Notes under the pieces: model-generated | Database searches by the model: none | The model's input: the letters and a program-made list of their open reading frames with translations, nothing else | What the model was told of the DNA's origin: nothing | Assembly: GCA_036927565.1 (NCBI GenBank) | Contig: JAYESD010000002.1 | Location: 224,523,605 to 224,587,604 of the forward strand | Reading direction: 5' to 3' | From: Tuctoria greenei | Lineage: Eukaryota; Streptophyta; Magnoliopsida; Poales; Poaceae | DNA length: 64,000 bases | In this document: piece by piece, positions 9,472 through 18,333 of the stretch | Numbering within the stretch: position 1 is the first letter of the stretch | Layout: each line of letters starts with the position of its first letter | Translations under genes and position numbers: made by a program

Positions 9472-11083
9472 TGTTGATGGCGGTTATATACCAATTTCAT
9501 CTGTCAATTTAACTCAATTATGTGAAGGATTTGTCATTTCTTGCACACATCACATTTCTATCTAACCCAATTACACTTGGACTTGGAGAAATATGTGTAC
9601 GCATCATTTTATGCAGGAAATGAGGAAATGTAGAGGGACCAAACATATAAAATATCATCCCAGCCAATCAGGCAATGACACGTGGCATCCCATGGATCAA
9701 ATGGCCCACAAACAGAAGTATCCGAGGAGATCCAATGGTGTATAACCCATATACATCAATGGGACCCACCTGGCAGCCATCTGGAGAAAGCACACGAGAA
9801 ACGATGCAATGACCAGGTCGGCTGAACTAGGGGGTCGGCCGACCTAGTCTTTGCACCAAACTCGGTCAGCCTCCACGTGTTGGCTCCTCTCGGCTTCCTG
9901 GAGTCAATGGTGACTGATTCGCGCACTTTTGGTGGTGGGTACCGACCTCAAGACTAGTATAAATAGGACCCTGTACCCCTCACTTCAACACACACCACTT
10001 GAGCTTCATCTCTATTGTATACAGTATCATTCATAGTCTTATAGGAGTTAGGTTGTAGAGAGGGGAGTCTCTAGTCCCAAGTCCAAATTGGGAAAGGAGT
10101 AAGGAGTCTCTCTTCCCAATCCTACATTGGGAAAGGTATGTCTCATGTATTATTTCTTGTATTTGTGACTTTATGCATAATAAATATAGTATTTTTAGTC
10201 TCTACTTATACATATAGTTGGGCAAAGCGTTTCTTGTTTGATTGTGGAGTCCATGTATGTGGAAGGTATAGCTTCTATGACTGTTTTATCATGAACATAT
10301 CTCATTATCATAGAACCTATAGACCCCCACTATAGTTTAGTTAATTATAACATAACTAGGTTAGTATGGATAATTATGTTGTGTATCAACATTGATTCAA
10401 TGATGATTCAATTTATTGCCTTAGGATGGATTGTGCCTTGGCTCTTAAGGTAATTACTTAACATTCTAGCATGGTGCTAGGATAGCTAAGTAGCATTAGA
10501 TGTCTCGTAGACCCACGAATTGAAGAGGTAGGTAGTAGGTGGTGACAACCCTACCCGTCCTTTGTAATCCTTCACGTTTGGCTATGCCACAGGCTCTTGG
10601 CGGGAGTTGTCCTAGTATTGCTAGGGGTAAGCTCGTGCCCAATGTGTTGAACCACATAGCATAAGTATTGACTATTGATCTAGCTTATAAATAATTAGTT
10701 TAGACTATGTATATGTACAGTGGAGCATAGTAAGAGTACCTCCATAACTCTCAACATTAACGAACCTCTAGGATCCTCTTATCCCCCTTAGACGTGAAAT
10801 CTTTTGTGTGTGTCACACTACCTTCACTATTATTTTATCCATCCTTACTAGATTCTTATCTAGACCTTTCTACCCTTTCCACTTGATGATTGTTATATCT
10901 CTTCCCTACCTTCCTTTGGGATCAAATAAATGATACCCTTGGGAATACTCTTAAGGGGAAATGCTACAATGATATCTCCGTGCGCTTGCGGAACTCACTC
11001 TGTGACCCAATAGAACCATTAACAATCATTCCTGACACATCAGTTGGAGATGTTTAGTTAATGGTGCATAAGAAATACCAACA
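9472..11083 (+). repeat. LTR of the gypsy remnant
   Basis: It starts TGTTGATGGCGG immediately after the polypurine tract. It ends ATACCAACA, giving a 5-bp TGTTG/CAACA inverted terminus, 8 bases before the primer-binding-site-like TGGTGCTGTTGCCGGGGA. The exact right end is uncertain by about 45 bp, since CACATCA at 11036-11042 is an alternative. U3 carries CACGTG boxes at 9679-9684 and 9874-9879 and a TATA box at 9958-9965. Confidence 0.7.
9958..9965 (+). promoter_or_regulatory. LTR TATA box
   Basis: TATAAATA followed by a CA-rich stretch with CACTTCAACACACACC, fitting a retrotransposon promoter with initiation near 9990. A repeated GGGAAAGG/AGTCTCT segment lies downstream at 10070-10136. Confidence 0.7.
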
Positions 11084-11091
11084 AGCATTTC

Positions 11092-11109
11092 TGGTGCTGT
11101 TGCCGGGGA
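11092..11109 (+). other. Primer-binding site-like sequence after the LTR
   Basis: TGGTGCTGTTGCCGGGGA resembles the grass gypsy primer-binding site TGGCGCCGTTGCCGGGGA with two changes. It implies that a second internal region once began here. Confidence 0.7.
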
Positions 11110-11139
11110 TGATTTGTTAGTATATCTTAGGAGCCGTCA

Positions 11140-11441
11140 ACAATGTCCTCTCGACAGTTAATGAGCCCTTCCTTCTCAAATATCTCATCCGACAACAACT
11201 TTAATTTTTTCATGGTGCTCTTACTCATATCTTTAAGCTTGTATTCATTTTCACTACTACTATCAAAGTTATCATGCGATGAAATTGAAGAAGATGGTTT
11301 ATATTTTATCTTCTTCCCTCCTTGGTCATGAGGCATGTTTCTCTTAAGGTCTCCAATTGGGGAAGAGCCTGTTCTCCATGGTTGACCTTTTCATGGCAGT
11401 TGTCGCCATCTTCTCTTCTTCTTGAGAGGAGTCTTCATTTG
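11140..11441 (-). pseudogene. Copia gag, distal fragment
   Basis: Minus strand. It begins with an SNEDSSQEEEKMAT-like acidic stretch, then LFPNWRP, then TCLMTKEG after a frame change, then SSISSHDNFDSSSENEYKLK and LSDEIFEKEGLINCRED. This order (acidic stretch, RLF..., CLMAKG-like motif, then a helical segment) is typical of the region after the zinc knuckle in plant Ty1/copia gag. Coding similarity ends near 11140, where unrelated gypsy leader sequence begins. Stops and frame changes make it non-functional. Confidence 0.7.
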
Positions 11442-11446
11442 AATCA

Positions 11447-12301
11447 TGTCGGTACCCTGGGTACCGTATACCCCTTGAGATTGCAAAGATCTCAAGAAAA
11501 TGTCATCTACTTGATTTGAAGACCTTCGGAGGCCCACATGTCAGACATAACTGGACCCGCTTCCCCAATATGGTTAGTCTCAGGGTCACCACGTGTACCA
11601 TCAAACCGCAACGGCACCCCCGCACCTAACCCCAGACCGAGGGAGGCTCCGGAACTGACGCGTGTCTGTTGACACCGGACCTATCTGTTCCTCACAGCAT
11701 GCTCTGGAGCTGCCACGTGTCCTTCCGTCGGATCTTCAGCCTTAAACCTCCGGTAGACTCCACAACGGCCCCGGATCTTCAAAAGGGAATCAAGGACTTC
11801 AAGACCCGATTAAGTTTCATTAATACTATATTAATGACACACGATCGAACGACCTTAATTACCAGTAACGGTGTTGTCAAAGCCCGTAACTCGGTCATTA
11901 AGGGTAATTAAGCGCATCAAATGTGTATCAATATTAGTAACCGCCGGGGCCACATGTCGGGCCAGGCCAACTTGTAACGGCCTGTCCTTATACTATAAAA
12001 GGGCAGGCCGACGATTCATAGGAGAGACTGATCTGACCTACTCTGATTTGATCTGGTCTTATCGGCTCACACGCGCACTCAACTCATGTCACCTGAGTTG
12101 AATTCATACATCCAATACAACACCAACACATCCCGTGGAGTAGGGTATTACGCTCAGTCGGCCCGATCCACGTAAATCTTTGTGTCTCCTATGTTATTTT
12201 GCATTTCACCTTCTTGAATTTCCGCGCGCCCACACCGAACTTCAAACTCCACAAACACTTTTAGTAGTGCCGGGAGATCTGCCGGATCAAAACCACCGAC
12301 A
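11447..12301 (+). repeat. 5' LTR of Tat-1
   Basis: 855 bp, starting TGTCGGTACCC and ending CCACCGACA (TGTCGG/CCGACA termini). It is 41 bp shorter than the 3' LTR because a segment between two ACCG words (equivalent to about 23800-23841) is missing near 11607. A TATA box lies at 11994-12001. Confidence 0.93.
11994..12001 (+). promoter_or_regulatory. TATA box of Tat-1 5' LTR
   Basis: TATAAAAG, conserved at 24228-24235 in the 3' LTR. Confidence 0.75.
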
Positions 12302-12302
12302 G

Positions 12303-12322
12303 TTGGCGCGCCAGGTAGGGGG
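12303..12322 (+). other. Primer-binding site of Tat-1
   Basis: TTGGCGCGCCAGGTAGGGGG, one base after the LTR end. This form is characteristic of Tat/RIRE2-like grass elements. I believe the cognate tRNA is tRNA-Arg, but that comes from memory. Confidence 0.85.
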
Positions 12323-12339
12323 CGCCTGAGATTTCAAGA

Positions 12340-13846
12340 ATGGTGAACTCAGCTGCTAAATCATCCAACGGTCATCCCGCTGTTCAAGCTGTTGGGGGCA
12401 ATCCCTCCAATATGCAGCCACCAGCAGGAACCTCAGTTCCAGCAGGAGTCACACTTCCACCACCGCCGCCTCCACCAGCAAATCTAGCTGGACAGCGCGA
12501 TTGTGCACCGGCGTCAATTACTGCGTTGCCGAATCATGACAACCCGGAACACGCGCTCCATGCAGCACGTGCTCTCCTTCAGCGCCCACCACCTCCTGAT
12601 GCATCCCGGGATGCAATGGAGCAATGGAGGGCCGATGTGTAACACTTGGTTGCAGCAACAGCCGACCGCATCAGCAACCAGGGTCGTCCTCCTTTAGGAC
12701 GGACCCCGTTGCAGCGCCAGACCTTGTCTGGCAGACATGGTCCGCATGTTTCCAACAACAGGAGATGTGCTGCGTCACAGCAAGTGACGTCGTTGCCCTC
12801 CGGGGTGCGACACACTCACACGGTATCAAGGCTTTCAACTCATGACCTCCGGGCGGAGCTTGATCGCCGATATCGTCAACAAGACAGCCGAGTCCATATC
12901 GAGCGTGCTCGTGAAAGACGAGAAGCTCAGGAAATTCCTGCTCCTGAATGAGTAAGAAGAGGCTGTTCAGCCCTGGCCATGCATCTGCGTATGGTCAGGT
13001 GGCCGCAGAAATTTCGGCCTCACCTGCCGGAGAAGTTTGACGAGACCGTTAATCTTGTCGAATTTCTTTAGATTTACTCCACTGCTATCCTGGCAGCTGG
13101 AGGAAATGCAGCCGTAATGGCCAACTATTTTCCAGTGGCTTTAACTAGGATCGCCCGGACCTGGTTTATGAGCATTCCACCCAACTCCATCAACAGTTGG
13201 GAGGAGTTGTGCCGGCAGTTCACCGCCAACTTCTGGAGTTCATACACCCGACCAGGCACTGAACTGGGCCTTTTTGCAGTCGTGAAAAAAGGGGGAGAAT
13301 CCCTGTGATCATTCATCCAGAGATTCTCTCAGGTACGAAACACTATCCCTTCCATCTCTAGCACTTCTGTCATTGTGGAATTTAGACAGGGCGTACGGGA
13401 TAAGAAGATGTTGGAGAAACTGGCGATCAAGGAGATCACCAGTGTCACGGAACTCTTCAGCTTGGCTGACAAATGTGCCAGAGCTGCGGAGGGCCGTGAG
13501 ATGCACTCCAAACCACCTCTAGAGGATCACAAGAAATCCTCCATAGGCGAAGCCACTACCTCCGGGAGTGGCAAGAAGAAGAAAAAGACCAAGCAAGAAG
13601 AATCTGTCGGCCGGCGCATCTAATGCTGCAGCTGCTGCAACTCCGGGTGGCCGGGGGCCACACCCCGAGAAGCGACCTCGACCGTCTTATGAACACGGTG
13701 GCAAACCCAAGGTGTGGTGTCCAATTCATAAGACGGACAGCCACAGTTTGGAAGACTGCTGGGAGGTCCAAAACCTTGTCGAGCGCTACAACAAGCGCCA
13801 GGAAGATGTTCCTCTCCGACAGAGGGAAGGAAAACAAAAAAGTTGA
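12340..13846 (+). pseudogene. Tat-1 gag
   Basis: The ATG at 12340 opens MVNSAAKSSNGHP with a Pro-rich N-terminus, and the frame stops at 12640-12642. The sequence continues in other frames: LSTHDLRAELDRRYRQQDSR (before 12951), then the retrotransposon gag core MANYFPVALTRIARTWFMSI and SWEELCRQFTANFWSSYTRP (13117 onward), a stop at 13306-13308, SFIQRFSQVRNTIPSIS, and SLADKCARAAEGREMHSKP. A Lys-rich stretch is followed by a zinc-finger-like WCPIHKTDSHSLEDCWEVQN near 13710-13770, the equivalent of the Tat gag C-terminus. The same order is present in Tat-2. Gag would form the cytoplasmic particle. At least four frame breaks make it non-functional. Confidence 0.85.
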
Positions 13847-13850
13847 CGAA

Positions 13851-14632
13851 GCTCCGGCTGTAGAGAAGTTAGGTTTTCAGGATCCTAAAAAGGTCCTGAA
13901 GGCCGTCTACACCTCCGTCGACGACGATTCTGACATCTCTGACAACGATCGTCGGAAGACCATGAACACCATTTTTGGTGGATCATGGGATATCACCTCC
14001 TGCCGCGTCCTCAAGACAATGCGATGGGACATGGCAGCTGTAGCTCCTACAGCCAGGGCAGAGCCTCATCGGAAGTGGATGGACACAACCATCACTTTTG
14101 ATGCTTCGGACTGCCCTCGAAGAATGGTTGGAGCAGGCCAGTTACCTTTGATGGTATCTCCTACCATCAATAACATTCAGCTCCACCATGTTATGGTAGA
14201 CGGAGGTTCAGGGCTGAACCTCATAAGCTTCGAAGCTTTTACCAAGCCTCACCTCCGACCTTCGGATCTTCACCCCTCCCGACCTTTCTCCGGAGTAGGT
14301 CCGGGAGCCATTACCCCACTCGGTGCTATTACTCTCCCCGTTACCTTCGGGACCCGGGAGAAGTATCGCACCGAGAAGTTGGTCTTTGACGTTGCTCAGA
14401 TCAACTTACCTTTCAACGCCATCTTGGGTAGGCCTGCCTTGTACAAATTCATCGCAGCTGCTCATTATGGCTACCTGGTGTTAAATATGCCAACACCAGT
14501 AGGCGTTCTCCGGATCTGCGGAGATGGCAATGCCGGAGTAACCGCTCTGGAAGAACTTCATGCGCTTACTACGGCGCAAGAGGAGGACTCCAGACAGGAG
14601 CAAGCTCCAAAACCCCGGAGCATTTGTCAATG
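13851..14632 (+). pseudogene. Tat-1 aspartic protease region
   Basis: Open from about 13623, ending at TGA 14631-14633. It starts KVDEAPAVEKLGF, then LPLMVSPTINNIQLHHVMVD with the active-site motif VDGGSGLNLIS (aspartate codon 14199-14201; DGGS where DTGS or DSGS is usual), then LPFNAILGRPALYKF, the second conserved protease motif. The Tat-2 copy has the same DGGS, so it is a family feature. The protease would cleave the gag-pol polyprotein. The link to RT is broken by an 18-base G run at 14735-14752. Confidence 0.85.
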
Positions 14633-14734
14633 AGGCTCGACTTCTGCACCACGAGTGCAGCCAAGCGGCAACACCGACATTCCCGTCAAAGTTGTCCAAA
14701 TTGGTTCTGATGCCGCTCAGACCACCCGTATATC

Positions 14735-14752
14735 GGGGGGGGGGGGGGGGGG
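14735..14752 (+). repeat. Homopolymer G run (18 bases)
   Basis: The Tat-2 equivalent near 40500 has only a short G run in codons for SGGL, so this run is an expansion. It shifts the frame between the protease and RT regions. The exact length may be affected by sequencing. Confidence 0.8.
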
Positions 14753-14759
14753 CTGAATG

Positions 14760-16110
14760 ACAAATAGGAACTCGCGCTCATCGCTTTCCTCCGGGCTAAT
14801 GTCGACGTGTTTGCTTGGCAACTGTCACAAATTCCTGGGATCCCCAGGGAAGTGATTGAGCACAATCTGAAGATCTACCCTGACGCACGGCCCGTGCATC
14901 AGAAGCCTCAGAAGCAATCCGTGGAGCGACAGAACTTCATTCGACAAGAAGTGAAGAAGTTGCTCGAAGCTGGATTCATTCGAGAAGTCTTCCATCCAAA
15001 ATGGCTGGCAAACCCAGTCGTTGTGCCCAATGCCGGCGGGAAGCTTTGGATGTGTATTGACTACACAACACTAAATAAGGCATGTCCAAAAGATCCATTG
15101 CCACTACCTAGAATAGATCAGATAGTGGATTCCACCTCCGGGTGTGAATTACTGTATTTCCTAGACACATATTCTGGGTATCATCAAATTAGAATGTCTA
15201 GGGAAGATGAAGAGCATACCTCTTTCATCACAGTAGATGGATTGTACTGTAATACAGCCATGCCATTTGGTCCCAAGAATGCAGCTTCAACCTTTGTACG
15301 AGCTATGTACAAAACTTTTGAAGAACTCATTAGAGACATAGTGGAAGTGTACGTCGATGACATCGTGGTCAAGGTCAAGAACAAGGAGTCACTCCTTGAC
15401 ACCTTACAGGCTGTCTTCGACAAGCTGCGGGTCACCCGCACAAAGCTAAACCCAGACAAGTGTGTCTTCGGGGTTAGCTCCGGAAAACTTCTTGGTTTCC
15501 TGGTAATTCACCGGGGCATAGAGGCTAATCCGGCGAAGATCAAAGCCATTGAAGACATGCGGCCACCAGCTCGCATCAAGGATGTCCAAAAGCTGACTGG
15601 ATGTCTAGCAGCCCTCAGCCGGTTCATTTCGAGACTCGCGGAACGGGAACTTCCCTTCTTCAAATTAGTGAGGAAGTTCGGACCATTCCAATGGTCCGAA
15701 GAAGCAGAAAAGGCGTTCCAGGAGTTAAAACGGTTCCTCACCACTCTGCCAACTCTGGTAGCTCCAAACCCTGGTGAGCCTTTGCTACTTTACATTTCAG
15801 CAACTGACGAAGTCATCAGTATGGTCCTGGTTGCGGAGAGACCAGAACTATCCCATGCTCAGGAATCCAAACCCCTCTGGGAGGGTCCGGAGGTTCCTGA
15901 AAGTGAGTCTGGGTCCCAGTTCCCAGACTTGAGTCCACAAGAAGTTACTTCAGAAGACCCAGACACCTCCGGGAGGGTCCAGGTCGCATCTGAAGAAGCT
16001 CCGGGTCCCTCCAGCAAGGATCCAGAGGTCCCCGAAGAAGGTCTGTATCCCTCCGGGAGGATCTGGGTCAATGAAGAGGAAGCTCCGGGCCCCTCCGGGA
16101 GGGTCCGGAC
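14760..16110 (+). pseudogene. Tat-1 reverse transcriptase with Pro/Ser/Gly-rich linker
   Basis: The frame 14807-16348 covers RT fingers (EVKKLLEAGFIREVFHPKWL), VVVPNAGGKLWMCIDYTTLN, PLPRIDQIVDSTSGCELLYF, and the catalytic YVDD at 15350-15361 (residues 182-185 of this frame). The thumb/connection reads LTGCLAALSRFISRLAEREL and FQWSEEAEKAFQELKRFL. At about 15835-16110 an insert of roughly 90 residues follows, rich in Pro, Ser, Gly and Glu, with repeats such as EEAPGPSGRVR and EEAPGPSSKDP, before the first RNase H domain resumes with PVYFISEVLHDAKTRY. The insert is also present, diverged, in Tat-2. RT copies the genomic RNA in the particle. The upstream frame is broken at the G run. Confidence 0.9.
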
Positions 16111-16430
16111 CATCCAGTGCCCAGTGTACTTCATCAGTGAAGTACTTCATGACGCCAAGACTCGATACCTAGAGGTGCATAAGCTGCTCTATGTAGTTCT
16201 TATCGCCTCCACGAAGCTTCGCCATTATTTCCAAGCTCACAAGATTTCAGTGGTGACTTCTTACCCACTTCGATCAATCTTGCATAATCCCAATTCAACT
16301 GGGGAATATTGCAAAGTGGGCAGCGGAATTGGCCGAATTCAATCTTGAATTCATTCCAAGACAAGCAATTAAGAGTTAAGCATTGGCAGATTTTATGGCG
16401 GAATGAACTCCCTCTCCATCAAACCCTGGG
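16110..16430 (+). pseudogene. Tat-1 first RNase H domain (Ty3-type)
   Basis: PVYFISEVLHDAKTRYLEVH, LLYVVLIASTKLRHYFQAHK and YPLRSILHNPNSTG are the usual Ty3-type RNase H landmarks. After about 16300 the frame shifts (GEYCKVGSGIGRIQS then stop at 16346-16348), whereas Tat-2 continues NIAKWVAELAEFDLEFVSRQ. A stop at 16378-16380 lies further on in the shifted frame. Confidence 0.85.
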
Positions 16431-16439
16431 GGCCCCAAT

Positions 16440-16860
16440 GAGCAGAAGCCAGAACACAAGGCTCCGGTCTTCACCGAGCCTCACTGGACCCTCTACTTCG
16501 ACGGCTCCATGCAAAAGCAGGGGGCCGGAGCTGGAATCCTTCTCCTCGCACCAACTGGGGAGAAGGTAAAATACATGGTACACCTTGACTTCAAGGCGAC
16601 CAACAACATGGCGGAGTACGAAGCACTCATCTACGGACTAAAGGTGGCACTATCATATGGTGTTAAGCAGCTGCTGGTCAAGGGAGATTCACAGCTCATC
16701 ATTAAACAAGTGAAGGGTGAATGCTCCTGCAACAATCTCCAGCTAGGCGCTTATCTCTTTGAAGTCCAGAGGCTTCAGAAGGACTTCAAAGTCCTAGACC
16801 TCCACCACGTCCAGCGTGTCCACAACGCTGAAGCCGATGAACTCTCGATGAAAGAGTCAA
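16440..16860 (+). pseudogene. Tat-1 second RNase H domain (Tat-type)
   Basis: The second RNase H typical of Tat elements: YFDGS (Asp codon 16500-16502), ATNNMAEYEALIYGLK (Glu), LLVKGDSQLIIKQVKGE (Asp), then HNAEADELS (final Asp). All four acidic positions expected of RNase H are present, so this domain still looks catalytically complete although its neighbours are broken. It lies between the first RNase H and the integrase, the usual place in this lineage. Confidence 0.85.
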
Positions 16861-16879
16861 CCAAAGCTCCAGCTCCTGA

Positions 16880-18333
16880 TGGAACTTTTGTCCGGAGGTT
16901 GTCAAAACCCATAGCTCAACATGCCGAACTGAGCGAAGGGGGCGAGATCAGCATCCCGAAGTTGACGGTCCCGATGGCCCTGTTACCATGGCAGCCATCA
17001 AGGGTCATAGGTGCTGCCAGAAGCTCCGAGCAACCCAGCACGCAAGACTCGAATGCTCAAGTTAGCTCGGATGCATGGATCTCGGAGATTCGGAGCTACT
17101 TGAAAGACAATATCCTTCCTGACGATGATGTATCCGCTGACCGGATAGTCAGATTGGCTAAAAGATACACGTTGGTAGAAGGGGATCTCTACCGGCGCGG
17201 TGCCAACGGCGTCCTAATGCGGTGCATCACAAGGGAAGAAGCCTGCGAGCTCCTCGCAGAAATCCATGGAGGCGAGTGTGGGAACCACGCATCTTCCCGC
17301 ACGTTGGTCGGTAAAGCCTTCCGGCATGGCTTCTACTTGCCTATAGCACTCTAGGATGCATCTGAGCTGGTGAAGAAATGCGAAGCATGCCAATTTCATG
17401 CAAAACAAATTCATACGTCGGCTCAGCCTCTACAAATGATACCTCCTACATGGCCCTTCGCTGTGTGGGGGATGGACATCTTGGGACCTTTCCCAAGAGC
17501 CGTCAGACGTTACAAGTTCCTTTATGTCGCCATTGACAAGTTCACCAAGTGGCCGGAAGAAACTCCAGTTGTGACAATAAACAAGCAATCTGCTATCAAC
17601 TTTTTTGCAGTCCATTGTATGCAGATTCGGAGTCCCAAACAAAATCTTTACTGATAATGGGACCCAATTTACAAGCTCTGCATTTCAAGGATATTGCGAA
17701 GACCTCGGCATTCAAGTTTGCTACGCCTCCGTAGCCCACCCGACAAGCAATGGCCAGGCCAAGAGAGCAAATGTTGAAATCCTGAAAGGACTCAAAACGC
17801 GCACCTATGAGTGCTTGAAAAAACATGGAGCCAACTGGATTGAAGAGCTTCCGCCAACTCTATGGGGCAACAGGACAACTCCAAACTGGTCAACTGGAGA
17901 GACACCCTTCTTCTTGGTGTACGGAGCTGAAGCAATCCTTCCTCCGGAAATCACCTTGGGGTCACTCCGGGTCCGGACCTTCGACGAAGCCACGCAGGAC
18001 CAGCTCTGGCGTGAAGACCTAGACCTCCTTGAGGAGGGAAGGTTCCAAGCAGCTGTTCGGAATGCCCGATACCGCCAAGCCCTTTGGCGCTATCATCAGC
18101 GGCATGTACACAACTGACACCTCGAGGAAGGCGATCTAGTGCTACAGAGAATACAATCCAAAGAACGGTTAAACAAACTCTGCCCCAGCTGGGAGGGACC
18201 CTTCCGAGTGATTAAAGTATCCCGTCCCGGAAGTGTTCGCTTGGCTACCGAGGATGGGACACCTCTCCAAATCCTTGGAATATTGAGCACCTTTGTAAGT
18301 TCTACACTTAATATCATGGAGGTGAGTCTGTAG
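16880..18333 (+). pseudogene. Tat-1 integrase
   Basis: The zinc-binding HHCC region reads EIHGGECGNHASSRTLVGKA and KKCEACQFHAK, with a TAG stop inside it at 17353-17355. The catalytic core has WGMDILGPFP (Asp codon 17475-17477) and FTDNGTQFTS (Asp 17653-17655) after a frameshift near 17600. At the exact position of the third catalytic residue (36 codons later, 17761-17763) there is AAG, lysine, where glutamate is expected (GQAKRAN instead of GQAERAN). The C-terminal part reads LEEGDLVLQRIQSKERLNKL and SWEGPFRVIKVSRPGSVRLA. No chromodomain is seen. The enzyme would insert the element DNA in the nucleus, but this copy is dead. Confidence 0.88.

Larger units (their letters stand above)
7846..11140 (+). 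mobile_element. Gypsy-type LTR retrotransposon remnant hosting CACTA-1
   Basis: The 3' part of an internal region, a long untranslated stretch, a polypurine tract, an LTR, then a primer-binding-site-like sequence. The left part is displaced by CACTA-1 and the right part is truncated at about 11140 where minus-strand copia gag begins. Having a polypurine tract before the LTR and a primer-binding site after it means the LTR is shared between two internal regions, as in tandemly recombined elements. Confidence 0.7.

Noticed and set aside
13556..13837. Minus-strand frames over Tat-1 gag and RT (several)
   Set aside because: Shadows of the sense gag-pol sequence; no antisense domain here, unlike 19556-23102.
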